Shown piece by piece: positions 10,500-19,210 of a DNA stretch of 64,000 nt (position 1 is the stretch's first letter; every line of letters starts with the position of its first letter). The position numbers and the translations under genes were made by a program. The DNA is from Candidatus Electrothrix rattekaaiensis (lineage in GTDB: Bacteria > Desulfobacterota > Desulfobulbia > Desulfobulbales > Desulfobulbaceae): contig JAVQMD010000003.1 in assembly GCA_032595675.1 (NCBI GenBank), forward strand, positions 124,001 to 188,000, in the 5' to 3' direction. Below the pieces are notes generated by a model, which saw nothing but the letters and a program-made list of their open reading frames with translations, was not told the origin of the DNA and made no database searches.

Positions 10500-11438
10500 A
10501 TGACTACCGGCTATTTTTTTTCACATCGACATATCCTTGACATCGAACACCTGTCAGCCGATGATATTGATTATATTCTGACCACCGCAGAATCCTTCAA
10601 AGAGATCTCAGCTCGTTCCATAAAAAAGGTGCCTACCCTCAGAGGCAACACCATCATCAATCTTTTTTTTGAGCCTTCCACCCGCACCCGCCTTTCTTTT
10701 GAGATAGCTGCCAAGCGAATGAGCGCGGACACCTTTAATATTTCCGCCTCAACCAGCTCCGCGACCAAGGGTGAAACCCTTATCGACACGGCCCGTAATA
10801 TTTCGGCCATGAATCCTGATATTATTATACTTCGCCATTCCTTTTCCGGCGCACCCCATCTGCTCAGTCAATACGTCGATGCAGCGGTTATCAATGCGGG
10901 CGACGGCACCCATGAGCACCCCTCACAAGGCCTACTGGACATGATGACGGTACGTGAGCACAAGAAACGGCTGAACGACTTAAAAATCGCCATCATCGGC
11001 GATATCCTCCACAGCCGGGTGGCTCACTCCGATATCCTCGGCTTTCTCCGGATGGGATCAGAGGTCTTTGTGTACGGCCCCGGCACCTTAATCCCGCCGG
11101 GCCTGAAAGAACTCGGGGTCACGGTTTGCTCAACGATGAAAGAGGCTGTAGAGGATGCGGATGTCCTGATGACCCTGCGCATCCAAAAGGAACGACAGAA
11201 TGACCCCCTACTCCCTTCCTTCCGCGAATATGCGACTGAATACGGCGTCACAGCCAAGGTTGCCTCCTGGGCGCGGCCTGACGCCCTGATCATGCACCCC
11301 GGTCCGATCAACCGGGGCATTGAACTGATGCCGGATGTAGCGGACGGCCCGCAGTCGGTCATTCTTGATCAGGTGACCAACGGTGTTGCGGTTCGCATGG
11401 CCTTATTGTACTTGGTCACGGGAAACGGAAACAAATAA
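10500..11438 (+). CDS. pyrB: Aspartate carbamoyltransferase catalytic chain
   Basis: A 312-aa enzyme that joins carbamoyl phosphate and aspartate in pyrimidine synthesis. The carbamoyl-phosphate loop [12 protein letters not shown] is present, as are the [11 protein letters not shown] motif and the C-terminal MHPGPINRG segment. The ATG at 10500 was chosen over an in-frame TTG two codons earlier. It is followed by pyrC after 30 bp, forming a pyrBC operon. No regulatory chain gene pyrI is seen, so it probably acts as a simple catalytic trimer or associates with PyrC. Confidence 0.97.
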   Translation: MTTGYFFSHRHILDIEHLSADDIDYILTTAESFKEISARSIKKVPTLRGNTIINLFFEPSTRTRLSFEIAAKRMSADTFNISASTSSATKGETLIDTARNISAMNPDIIILRHSFSGAPHLLSQYVDAAVINAGDGTHEHPSQGLLDMMTVREHKKRLNDLKIAIIGDILHSRVAHSDILGFLRMGSEVFVYGPGTLIPPGLKELGVTVCSTMKEAVEDADVLMTLRIQKERQNDPLLPSFREYATEYGVTAKVASWARPDALIMHPGPINRGIELMPDVADGPQSVILDQVTNGVAVRMALLYLVTGNGNK

Positions 11439-11468
11439 CAGATGACTCATGCTCTTGAGGTTTGAACG

Positions 11469-12749
11469 ATGCCAGCTTCCCTGCTGATAAAAAACGGACG
11501 AATCATTGATCCGGCAAATACAGTTGATTGTGTCCGTGACCTGCTGATAGTGGACGGGCGTATTGCTGACTCCGCAACCGCTCTTCCTGCCGGTGCTTCA
11601 GAGATTGAGGAGATAGATGCGAGCGGATGCTGGGTGGTTCCCGGTCTCATTGATATGCATGTCCACCTGCGGGAACCCGGAGAAGAGTATAAAGAAGACA
11701 TCCTTTCCGGCACCCGAGCCGCAGCAGCTGGCGGTTTTACCGCTGTTGCCTGTATGCCCAATACCAAACCGGTGAATGACAGCCGGGCCGTAACCGTCTT
11801 GATCCTTTCCCAGGCAGAAAAGGCTGATGCCCGAGTTTATCCGGTTGCCGCTATCAGCCAGAACAGCCAAGGCAGTGCGCTGACGGAATTCGGTGAGCTG
11901 CGGGCCAACGGCGCGGTGGCGCTGAGTGATGACGGCTTGCCGGTACGGGACAGCCAACTCATGCGCCGGGCCCTAGAATATGCTGCTGATCACGGGTTGC
12001 TGGTGATTTCGCACAGCGAAGAACCCAGCCTGAGTAACGGAGTCATGAATGAGGGTATCGTCTCCACCCGACTCGGCCTCAAAGGCATTCCCACAGCTGC
12101 TGAATCCATCATGGTGTACCGGGAGATCGCCTTGGCGGAATGCTTGGGTAAGCGGGTCCATATCGCCCATGTGAGCTGCGCCATGAGTGCGGAACTGATC
12201 CGCTCTGCCAAGGCCAGAGGTGTGCGGGTCACGGCGGAGACAGCCCCCCATTACTTCACCCTCACCGACGAGGCGGTTACAGGCTACAACACCAATGCCA
12301 AGATGAATCCTCCCCTGCGCACGGAACAAGATCGGCAGGCCATCCGGCAGGGTCTGGCCGACGGCACCTTTGATGCCATAGCCACGGATCATGCGCCGCA
12401 CTCCATCCTGGACAAAGAGGTGGAATTCGACCGGGCCATGAACGGCATCATCGGGCTGGAGACCTCCCTGCCCCTTTCTCTGGCCCTGGTCAGAGAGGGT
12501 GTGCTTGATGAGCAGAAGCTGATTGAGTTGCTGTCGGTAAACCCGGCGCACATACTGGGCGTGGAGGGCGGCACCCTCAGCGTAGGCGCAAGGGCAGATG
12601 TCACGGTGATCGATCCTGACCTCGCCTTTACCTATACCGAAGAGCAGGTGGTCTCCAAGAGCAAGAACTCGCCCTTCTTAGGCGAGAAACTCCAGGGGCG
12701 GGCAGTGTACACCATTATGGGTGGACGCATCACCCATACGTTATCATAG
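11469..12749 (+). CDS. pyrC: Dihydroorotase, class I type
   Basis: A 426-aa amidohydrolase that cyclises carbamoyl aspartate to dihydroorotate, the step after PyrB. The metal-binding [10 protein letters not shown] motif is near residue 58, and the residues [13 protein letters not shown] and ATDHAPHS follow in the family order. The length fits the long PyrC class. GAGG lies about 9 nt before the ATG. The gene ends 6 bp before a dispersed palindromic repeat that separates it from the convergent rtcB. Confidence 0.96.
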   Translation: MPASLLIKNGRIIDPANTVDCVRDLLIVDGRIADSATALPAGASEIEEIDASGCWVVPGLIDMHVHLREPGEEYKEDILSGTRAAAAGGFTAVACMPNTKPVNDSRAVTVLILSQAEKADARVYPVAAISQNSQGSALTEFGELRANGAVALSDDGLPVRDSQLMRRALEYAADHGLLVISHSEEPSLSNGVMNEGIVSTRLGLKGIPTAAESIMVYREIALAECLGKRVHIAHVSCAMSAELIRSAKARGVRVTAETAPHYFTLTDEAVTGYNTNAKMNPPLRTEQDRQAIRQGLADGTFDAIATDHAPHSILDKEVEFDRAMNGIIGLETSLPLSLALVREGVLDEQKLIELLSVNPAHILGVEGGTLSVGARADVTVIDPDLAFTYTEEQVVSKSKNSPFLGEKLQGRAVYTIMGGRITHTLS

Positions 12750-12754
12750 CATGA

Positions 12755-12816
12755 TGTAGGGGCGAATCCCTGTGTTCGCCCTTTCATATCGGGCAGGCAC
12801 GGGGGCCAGCCCCTAC
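12755..12816. repeat. Dispersed palindromic repeat, copy 1
   Basis: Begins TGTAGGGGCGAATCCC, passes through GTTCGCCC and GGGCAGGCACGGGGGCC and ends CCCCTAC, so the outer ends and two internal arms pair. It is related to copies at 16588-16655 and 43201-43272 and a short form at 46677-46703. It lies between the convergent pyrC and rtcB and contains the rtcB stop codon. Confidence 0.85.
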
Positions 12817-13988
12817 CCCTTAATCACTGCCAGGGGCCGCAGTTCCACCTGAATATCAACCAAGTCCTGCTGGTTCGCCATGACCACAGAGATGTCTTTA
12901 TAGGCCCCCGGTGCCTCATCCAGATCCTTTGCATTCCGTAGCCCGTGAATTACTCCGATAGCGTCGAGCCGCTCCTTCTCCGCTGCCAGATCAAGCTCCT
13001 TCTGGGCCTGCTTGCGCCCCATCCTCCGACCAGCCCCGTGTGAGCAGGACATAAAGCTCTCCGGCTCTCCCCTGCCCTGCACGATATAGCTGGCCGTGCC
13101 TTGGCTGCCCGGGATAATACCCAGCTGATCCGTAGAGGCCTTGGTCGCGCCCTTGCGGTGGATCATCACATCCTTCTTAAAATGATGCTCCATTGCCGCA
13201 TAGTTATGGGCGATGTTGATCATGTCGGCAAAGGCAACCTCACCCACCACCTCGGCAAAGACCTCCTGCAACCGCTCCATCATCAGTCGCCGGTTGGCCA
13301 GGGCAAAGTCCACGCAGTATTGCATCTCCAGCAGGTAATCCTGGCCCTTGCGACCGTCCAGGGGCAGAAAGGCCAGCTGCCATTGCTCCGGGACTGAGGT
13401 ATGCCATTTGCGGTTCAGGGCAATAGCCAGTTTGTTATAATGATGCGCCACCTTATAGCCGAGGTTCCGACTCCCTGAGTGAATCATCAGCCAGATATGA
13501 CCGTCGCTCCCCTGCTGGATCTCAAGAAAATGATTGCCGCCTCCCAGGGTGCCCAGCTGCTTCAGGGCTGCCTTGTATTCCTCTCGCACGATCCTGAGTG
13601 CATCAAGGCCGTCTTCCGCAGGGCCGTCCGGCATGAAGGACTCGTCCTGCGCCTTGTTATGGTGCTTGAACCCCACCGGTATCCGCTTACGGATATTACC
13701 CATGATCTGCTTGAGGCTATCCTGTTCAATGGCTTGCACAGAGGTCTGGACGGCACACATGCCACAGCCGATATCCACCCCAACCGCATTAGGGATGACC
13801 ACACCCTCAGTGGCGAGAACGCCGCCAATGGGCATCCCGTAGCCCTGGTGCGCATCCGGCATCAGAGCGATGTGGCGGAAGGCAAAGGGCAAGTTGGCAA
13901 GATGCTTTGCCTGCTCCAAGGCTCCGGCTTCGAGGTCATCGAGCCAGAGCTTGATAGGTTTCTTTTCCGTACTGATAACTTTCTTCAT
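12813..13988 (-). CDS. rtcB: RtcB RNA ligase
   Basis: A protein of about 390 aa of the RtcB family, which joins 2',3'-cyclic phosphate (or 3'-phosphate) and 5'-OH RNA ends using GTP and Mn. Seen are LMPDAHQGYGMPIGGV, VGVDIGCGMCAV with the metal-binding Asp and Cys, GGGNHFLEIQ, MIHSGSRNLG and the C-terminal SHGAGRRMGR segment with the guanylylated His. An ATG 17 codons upstream exists, but MKKVIST at 13988 fits the family start. It follows the M48 peptidase gene by 71 bp. No archease or rtcA/rtcR is nearby. The last codons and stop lie in a palindromic repeat. Confidence 0.93.
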   Translation of the reverse strand: MKKVISTEKKPIKLWLDDLEAGALEQAKHLANLPFAFRHIALMPDAHQGYGMPIGGVLATEGVVIPNAVGVDIGCGMCAVQTSVQAIEQDSLKQIMGNIRKRIPVGFKHHNKAQDESFMPDGPAEDGLDALRIVREEYKAALKQLGTLGGGNHFLEIQQGSDGHIWLMIHSGSRNLGYKVAHHYNKLAIALNRKWHTSVPEQWQLAFLPLDGRKGQDYLLEMQYCVDFALANRRLMMERLQEVFAEVVGEVAFADMINIAHNYAAMEHHFKKDVMIHRKGATKASTDQLGIIPGSQGTASYIVQGRGEPESFMSCSHGAGRRMGRKQAQKELDLAAEKERLDAIGVIHGLRNAKDLDEAPGAYKDISVVMANQQDLVDIQVELRPLAVIKG

Positions 13989-14059
13989 AGAGCGTTTTCC
14001 GGTGTCCTCATCATTCACTGATCCGCGTGCAGGCAGCATTTATCCGCGTTCCTGGTCTT

Positions 14060-15247
14060 TTATTCAGCAGGCTGACCTTGCTTTTTCCGGGCCTTCTCAT
14101 ACTGCTCCGTCCACCAGGAGCGGATGCCGTCCTGCCACTCTTTGTCCATCTGCTGTGCGACCGGCTGCAATCCGCTACCGAGCAGCCCTTCCGCAGTCTT
14201 CCCGGCCTGGGCCAACACGATGCGCGGGCTGGCCTGCAAGGCCTCGAATCGCTCCCGCAGACAGGGATGGGTGTGCTCCAGCTCGGTCTTGACCTGCATG
14301 GATTGACCCAGCCAGTACTCGACAAAGACATCAGGCAGCGCAGCGCAGAGATTCCCTCCCATGCGCTCATAGGGTGAGAAGCTTGGCTCGGGATGCTGTT
14401 CAGCCAGCTTGAGCACTGCGGGCCAGTACAGCTGCTCCAGGTACCCGTCAATGACATGGTTAAGGGAAAGCGTCTCCACAACGGTCTCGTATGACACCAG
14501 ACGGACAGACAGGGCATCAGCCTCGAATTCACTCATGCGGGCCTGGGGAAGGGCCCAGGCAGTGCAGTAGGGTATAAACCATTCAAGAAAGTGCTTGAAG
14601 AGCCAGCCATGCGGATCATCACCAAGGGTCTCAGCCAGTCCTGTCCAGCGGATCATCTGATAATGAACCCGGCGGGACGCTGCTGCGTCTCCCTGCTTGA
14701 CCAGATGCCCCAGCTCGTGGGCCAGCACGGCCTTGAACTGCTCAACAGTCATGGACTTGAGTAGGGGCAGGCCGAGCAACAGGGTTTTGCGGTGCCAGCC
14801 GAACACACCCAGGCGCGGCAGCTGATCCACGCTTGCATTGAACTCATTGGTGATCAGCACCCGCCGGAGAGGCCGTACATCGGCCTGAGCGCACAGGGTA
14901 TCAATCATGGCGTACAGCTCAGGGGCCTGCTCCTGGCTGACCGGGATGCCGGGTATGGGTTTCCGCCCGCCTTTCATCAGCAGCAGCATACGGGTCAGCC
15001 AGACTGCCGAGAGCAGCACAGGCACGGCAAGGGCTGTCTGCCAGCCTAAGGCTCCGGTCCACAGATCCCGGACAAGGAGAAACAGCGATCCCAGCAGGAG
15101 GCCCAGCAGGACCAGGATAATCGCTGCCAGATAAAGATCACCCAGCAGGATCAGGAACCGCATCTTGCGCCGGTACCGGCTTGGATCGTTCTTTGCCATG
15201 TCCTCGGATTGACTGAGGAGGGCATTGTACTTCTCGTCGGTCATCAT
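14060..15247 (-). CDS. Membrane-bound M48-family zinc metallopeptidase
   Basis: A 395-aa protein with two or three membrane segments (about 31-60 and 70-92) and the zinc motif HELGH at residues 177-181. The downstream EFEADALSVRL supplies the third ligand, a Glu. M48 proteins (HtpX/Ste24-like) degrade or process membrane proteins. It lies 12 bp after the HU/DUF4469 gene and upstream of rtcB on the same strand, so the three may form one transcript. The specific substrate is unknown. Confidence 0.85.
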   Translation of the reverse strand: MMTDEKYNALLSQSEDMAKNDPSRYRRKMRFLILLGDLYLAAIILVLLGLLLGSLFLLVRDLWTGALGWQTALAVPVLLSAVWLTRMLLLMKGGRKPIPGIPVSQEQAPELYAMIDTLCAQADVRPLRRVLITNEFNASVDQLPRLGVFGWHRKTLLLGLPLLKSMTVEQFKAVLAHELGHLVKQGDAAASRRVHYQMIRWTGLAETLGDDPHGWLFKHFLEWFIPYCTAWALPQARMSEFEADALSVRLVSYETVVETLSLNHVIDGYLEQLYWPAVLKLAEQHPEPSFSPYERMGGNLCAALPDVFVEYWLGQSMQVKTELEHTHPCLRERFEALQASPRIVLAQAGKTAEGLLGSGLQPVAQQMDKEWQDGIRSWWTEQYEKARKKQGQPAE

Positions 15248-15259
15248 CCGGGCTGCTCC

Positions 15260-16336
15260 TTAGGCCGTGGTTATCTGGAGGATATCCACCAGCCTGCCAC
15301 CGTAATCGGTGCGGATCATCTCCCAGAGGCCGGTGTAGTCGTTCACGGTCAGGTTGAGCGCGGTCAGGGGCGAACCGGCAAAACCGGAAAGGGTGACATC
15401 GCCGTTGTGGGTCACAGCCAGCTCCGGGCCTGCGGCCCCGTCTTGCTCCATGTCCAAGAGGCGGAAGACCAGCTCCTCCTGCTGGAGATCCTGGATCACC
15501 TCCACCCGCACTGTGCTGTCCGCAGACAGGGCACCGCCGGTGACCACCACGTTGGGCGCGGCTGCGCTGCCGGTCAGGATGCCGTGTTCCGGTGGGTTGG
15601 GATGACTGAATTGGCTCAGGGTCAGGGGCGTGCGCAGCGGCAGACTGAAGGCCCCGGTGCGCGGACTGCCGTTCTCGGTGTACCGGGTGGTGATGGAGAC
15701 CCGGTACTCGTTGTTCCACGGGTCGTCTTGGGGCGGCACATCCGGCATGACCAGCACCTCGGTGTTGTTGATTGGCCCGAAGCGGCTCTGCACGGTGCTG
15801 CCACTGCGGGTGCCGGTGAGCAGGCATTGCTCGCCCTGTTTCTGGGGATCAAAGAGCAGGTCTGTGCCGGTCAGGCGGAGCAGGCCCTGGGGGTTGAGGA
15901 CATTGTCCAGGCTCCAGACCGTGTCCTCGGCCCCGGCAAGCACCGGCGCCTTTTCCGTGGGCGGGAGCCGCTCAAACTCCACCTGCTGCCGCACCCGCTC
16001 AACAGAATCTCTGGCTGCAAAGGCTCTGACCTTGACAAAGCTCTTGTCCGCAGGCAGGGGCTGGTCCACTGAATCCAGGCGCACGGCAAGGGAGAGGTGA
16101 TAGGTGAAGGCGTTCTCAAAAGAGACCTGGTTGCCCTGAAGCAGCTGGTTGAGCAGCTCCTCGTCCCGGGCCCGGAGGATGCTTTCCACCAGATCCGCAC
16201 TCCAGAGCGGGTTCTTTTCCGAGAGAATCCGGGCCATGCCCGCATAATCAACGGTTTCCTTGGGCATAACCCGTGCGCGATAGGAGCGAGGTTTGGTCAG
16301 GGCATTCACATAGGGCCGCCATTCTACTTTCGACAT
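15260..16336 (-). CDS. HU-like DNA-binding/DUF4469-type protein, paralog 1
   Basis: A 358-aa protein. The N-terminal half (about 1-125) looks like the divergent HU-type DNA-binding domain found with DUF4469: VEWRPYVNAL, a YRARV strand, an LLNQLLQGNQVSFEN turn and FTYHLSLAVRL. The middle and C-terminal parts look like beta-sandwich modules and end in a GLWEMIRTDYGGRLVDIL motif. The start at 16336 has GGAGG 8 nt upstream; an ATG 29 codons earlier lacks this. The paralog at 28404-29483 matches along its whole length. TTGACA and TACGCT boxes (16395-16423) precede it, with a palindromic array behind them. No signal peptide is seen. The exact role is unknown. Confidence 0.75.
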   Translation of the reverse strand: MSKVEWRPYVNALTKPRSYRARVMPKETVDYAGMARILSEKNPLWSADLVESILRARDEELLNQLLQGNQVSFENAFTYHLSLAVRLDSVDQPLPADKSFVKVRAFAARDSVERVRQQVEFERLPPTEKAPVLAGAEDTVWSLDNVLNPQGLLRLTGTDLLFDPQKQGEQCLLTGTRSGSTVQSRFGPINNTEVLVMPDVPPQDDPWNNEYRVSITTRYTENGSPRTGAFSLPLRTPLTLSQFSHPNPPEHGILTGSAAAPNVVVTGGALSADSTVRVEVIQDLQQEELVFRLLDMEQDGAAGPELAVTHNGDVTLSGFAGSPLTALNLTVNDYTGLWEMIRTDYGGRLVDILQITTA

Positions 16337-16394
16337 AGCTGATCCTCCGATAGAGTTAAACGTTCCGCGTGATTGCGGAAAAGGTGAGAATCGA

Positions 16395-16423
16395 AGCGTA
16401 AAACTGCGGCAAGGATTTGTCAA
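16395..16423 (-). promoter_or_regulatory. Sigma70-like promoter of HU/DUF4469 paralog 1
   Basis: On the minus strand a perfect TTGACA (16418-16423) is 17 bp from TACGCT (16395-16400). The same pair with the same spacing stands before the second TPR gene at 26978-27006, inside a 52-bp stretch that is about two-thirds identical without gaps (16373-16424 versus 26956-27007). Confidence 0.6.
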
Positions 16424-16454
16424 GAGGGAATTTGAGGAATTGCGAAAGGAACAC

Positions 16455-16560
16455 GGACGGGAATCTCGATACCGTTATCGGGCTGGCCCGAAAGTACTAT
16501 CGGGCTGGCTCGCAAGTGGTATCGAGCTTCTCCCGATCACACTATCGGGAATTGTCGGTA
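16455..16560. repeat. Array of ~22-nt palindromic units upstream of HU/DUF4469 paralog 1
   Basis: TATCG cores occur at 16476, 16498, 16520 and 16543, that is every 22-23 nt, mostly as TATCGGGCTGG. Inverted partners CCCGA or CTCGC lie between them at 16487, 16509 and 16532. TCCCGAT and ATCGGGA at 16531-16550 form a perfect 7-bp inverted pair. The array lies about 30 bp upstream of the -35 box of the HU/DUF4469 gene. Confidence 0.75.
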
Positions 16561-16587
16561 GAGGGTGCCTATTGCTTGGTGCGCTGT

Positions 16588-16655
16588 TGTAGGGGTCGCC
16601 CCCTGTGGCGACCCTGCCTATGAAAGGGCGGGCAAGCACAGGGGCTTGCCCCTAC
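16588..16655. repeat. Dispersed palindromic repeat, copy 2
   Basis: Begins TGTAGGGGTCGCCCC, contains GGGCGGGCAAGCACAGGGG and ends GCCCCTAC. Same family as copies at 12755, 43201 and 46677. It overlaps the 3' end of the TPR gene and supplies its stop codon, just as copy 1 does for rtcB. Confidence 0.85.
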
Positions 16656-17923
16656 CGGGCCAGATTATCCAGCCATTGCTGCACCTTCTTGGCATCGGGA
16701 TGCTGCATTGCCCCCATTTCTTCATACAGGCTCAGACTCTTCCGCCATAGTTCTTCCGTCTGATCTAGGTCACCGCGTTGCTTATACATAATACCCAGAT
16801 TAGCGTGGTCTCTGGCTATACCTTCCTTGCTTCCCAGTGCTTCATTAAGCTCCAGGGCCTTTCTGTACATCTCCTCGGCCTTGTCCATCTCCCCGCGTGT
16901 CTTATACACAATGCCCAGATTGCCGTAAGCCTTTGCCATACTTTCTTTATTGCCCAAGGCTTCATCAATCTCCAGCACCTTCCCGTACATATCCTCCGCC
17001 TTGTCCAGCTCGCCGCGTATCCGATACACCACACCCAGATTGCCGTAAGCCTTTGCCATACTTTCTTTATTGCCCAAGGCTTCATCAAGCTCCAGCACCT
17101 TCCTGTACATCTCCTCCGCCTTGTCCAGCTCACCGCGTGTACGATACACATTGCCCAGATTGCCAAGAGCCACTGCCTGCTCCTTTTTGTCCTGATGCGC
17201 TTCAGCCAAGGCCAGTACCTTGCGGTGTGCTTCTTCCGCCTTATCCAGCTCGCCTGTGCGACGAAGCAGAAGCCCCAGCTGATTCCAGCCGTCCGCATTG
17301 TCCGGGTCAAGCTCCACCGCCTTTCGGTAGGCAACCAGTGCTTCCTTGGGGTTATTCATATACGCCAATGCCCCCAAGTGCCGGGCCGCTGCCGCTGCTT
17401 CCTTATTCGCCTGCCGCCCTTCAGCCTCCTTGCTGCGCAGCACCTCAGCAAAGATGGCCTGGGCCTTGGCTGTATCGCCCTGCTCCAATGCCCGCAAGGC
17501 ATCGTTGATGCTGGCAGTAGACGCGCCAGTCTTGGACAGAGCGGTGATGGCTTCCGTCAATGCCTTGATCTGCTCGTCCTTGGCCTCCAGTTGCCCTTGC
17601 AGCGGCCCAACCAACTTCTCAGCCAGTTTACCCGCATTCACCGCCACCACCTTCTCCTTCTCCATGTAGCTGTTCCACGCGGACAAGCCTATCCCGGAGA
17701 ACTGCAAGCCAAAGCCTGCCAGCAGCAGGACCAGGGCCAGCCAGAACCCGTAGCGGAGAAAGAGCCTGATGATCAGGGCACTGTCTTTCTTGGTCGCCTG
17801 GGCCAGTAACCCAGACCGCATCAGCTGCCAGTGAATGCCGTAAGCCAGCATCATTACAAAGCCCACCAGCACCAGCGGGTGCGTCAGATACGGGGCAACC
17901 TTGTCAAAGCCTGTGATGTTCAT
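16652..17923 (-). CDS. Membrane-anchored TPR protein, paralog 1
   Basis: A 423-aa protein. The N-terminal ~75 residues hold two membrane segments (about 13-30 and 51-70) and are nearly identical to the anchor of the paralog at 25485-26909. A coiled-coil stretch with KDEQIKALTEAITAL follows, then TPRs from about 175 to the end. Four to five central units are 40 residues (120 nt) long and almost identical, with the pattern AKAYGNLGVVYRIRGELDKA. Such TPRs bind partner proteins; the topology places them on one face of the inner membrane. AGGAG lies 7 nt before the ATG. The hydratase-fold gene ends 51 bp upstream. Function unknown. Confidence 0.8.
   Translation of the reverse strand: MNITGFDKVAPYLTHPLVLVGFVMMLAYGIHWQLMRSGLLAQATKKDSALIIRLFLRYGFWLALVLLLAGFGLQFSGIGLSAWNSYMEKEKVVAVNAGKLAEKLVGPLQGQLEAKDEQIKALTEAITALSKTGASTASINDALRALEQGDTAKAQAIFAEVLRSKEAEGRQANKEAAAAARHLGALAYMNNPKEALVAYRKAVELDPDNADGWNQLGLLLRRTGELDKAEEAHRKVLALAEAHQDKKEQAVALGNLGNVYRTRGELDKAEEMYRKVLELDEALGNKESMAKAYGNLGVVYRIRGELDKAEDMYGKVLEIDEALGNKESMAKAYGNLGIVYKTRGEMDKAEEMYRKALELNEALGSKEGIARDHANLGIMYKQRGDLDQTEELWRKSLSLYEEMGAMQHPDAKKVQQWLDNLAR
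16801..17160. repeat. 120-bp tandem repeats inside the TPR gene
   Basis: Three consecutive 120-bp units (16801-16920, 16921-17040, 17041-17160) differ at few positions. Each encodes one 40-residue TPR. The high nucleotide identity indicates recent unit duplication or ongoing gene conversion. Confidence 0.85.
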
Positions 17924-17974
17924 GGTTGTGCTCCTGCTGCGCTGTTCTCAGGGTAAACCGCTTGATTGCGTGCA

Positions 17975-18856
17975 TCATTCGCTGATTGTTACGGAGGTGC
18001 TGAGTGGACCACCGGGCAGTCCCATATAGGTAAGGGTATAGGTCTTGCCTGCTTCTTGCAGAGGGAAGAGCTTCCCAAAGCCACCCAGACTGATAACCTG
18101 ACCAGCACGCAGGGTCTCTCCGCGTGCTTGCAGCTCCTTAATCAGCCAGAGCACAGCTTGCAGGGGATGCCCAAGGAGGTTAGATCCTGGTTCCTTTTGC
18201 AGCACTGCGCCTGTCTCGTCCGTAAACACGGTTTCCATATCAGCAAGGGCCTGAACAAAGGCCGGAGTTGCCTCGACCTTACGCCCTGCCCCGGCAACAC
18301 CAGCACGGGCGGCAATATTGCAGGCTACCAGGGTTGTGCCGCTCAGCTTGGTTTCCTTGGTAAACGGAATGGCTGGCAGCTCCAGAAAAGGACGCACTTC
18401 ATCAAGATGGGCAGCCACTTCCAGCTCGTTCTGTGCCGCCATAATGCCCTCGTCCTTTATGGTCACAACGAGATCAGGCTCAATCACAGGACGATAGGCC
18501 GAGGCAAGGGAAAAGGTCGCGCCATCGGGCAGGAGCATCTTCTCCAGGAGGATGCCTAGGGCAGGCCCATCAATCTGAAAACGCTCTTGCAGGCCCTTAC
18601 TGGTAAAACCGACTTTATAGCCAATAGGCTGACCGAACCGGGGCATCAGGGCAGCAACGTACTTTTCCTGAGCGCAGTAGGCATCTGCCAGGGAAAGCTC
18701 AGTGGGGTAGAGATCCAGAGGACGCTTCTCCAGAAAGACCGTGGCCCGTGCCTCTATCTCCGCTGCTGGTGGGCAGGCAGCAAAGAGGTGCAGAGGGAGG
18801 AGGCAGAGCAGGGCACAAAGGGTTGAGCAGGTAATGGTGATGTTCCTTGTTTTCAT
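17975..18856 (-). CDS. Exported hydratase/FAH-superfamily-like protein
   Basis: A 293-aa protein with a clear signal peptide (residues 1-27, ending LFAAC). The rest resembles 2-keto-4-pentenoate hydratase-type enzymes of the fumarylacetoacetate hydrolase fold: YKVGFTSKGLQERFQIDGPALGILLE, VIEPDLVVTIKDEG for the metal site, and GHPLQAVLWLIKEL near the C-terminus. The enzymes of this family that I know are cytoplasmic, so an exported version is unusual. The substrate is unknown. It lies upstream of the TPR paralog 1 gene on the same strand with a 51-bp gap, perhaps in one operon. Confidence 0.75.
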   Translation of the reverse strand: MKTRNITITCSTLCALLCLLPLHLFAACPPAAEIEARATVFLEKRPLDLYPTELSLADAYCAQEKYVAALMPRFGQPIGYKVGFTSKGLQERFQIDGPALGILLEKMLLPDGATFSLASAYRPVIEPDLVVTIKDEGIMAAQNELEVAAHLDEVRPFLELPAIPFTKETKLSGTTLVACNIAARAGVAGAGRKVEATPAFVQALADMETVFTDETGAVLQKEPGSNLLGHPLQAVLWLIKELQARGETLRAGQVISLGGFGKLFPLQEAGKTYTLTYMGLPGGPLSTSVTISE

Positions 18857-19210
18857 GGTGTATTTTCTCTGTCATTTTTTATGCATTATGCTCAGGGGGT
18901 TCCCCGGAGCTGGTCTCATTGAACCCTTGCAGGGCTTTTCGGCACAGGTTGCGTCCGGCATCCTCTGGCGGGTTCCCACTGAAGCCTCTCATAACCATAA
19001 TCGCCTAACCGTACCTAACAGTACAGTGGAGCACTATTTTTCTCTTGACTATACAGGATTCGCTTGTGATAGTATCAAATTAATTGCAAGGTTACTATCA
19101 GTAAATCTGACAGTAATGTATGAACCACCCGCAAATCTGGCACGTACTGATGCTTTGTTACGGTTGCAGGTGGTATATAAGTTTCTTATTTCAAGAAAAG
19201 GAGGAAGATC
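18857..19210. other. Divergent intergenic region with cytochrome promoter
   Basis: A 354-bp gap between the exported hydratase-like gene (minus) and the cytochrome gene (plus). It holds the promoter candidate at 19045-19073. I see no RNA gene or long repeat. Confidence 0.5.
19045..19073 (+). promoter_or_regulatory. Possible sigma70 promoter for the cytochrome gene
   Basis: TTGACT (19045-19050) is 17 bp from GATAGT (19068-19073), which is preceded by TGT as in an extended -10. It would give a leader of about 130 nt before the GTG start at 19211. Confidence 0.4.

Noticed and set aside
13479-14021. Plus-strand frames opposite rtcB
   Set aside because: Shadows of the well-conserved rtcB gene.
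16778-17809. Long plus-strand frame of 343 codons over the TPR gene
   Set aside because: Antisense shadow produced by the repetitive TPR coding sequence; the minus strand has the recognisable protein and ribosome binding site.
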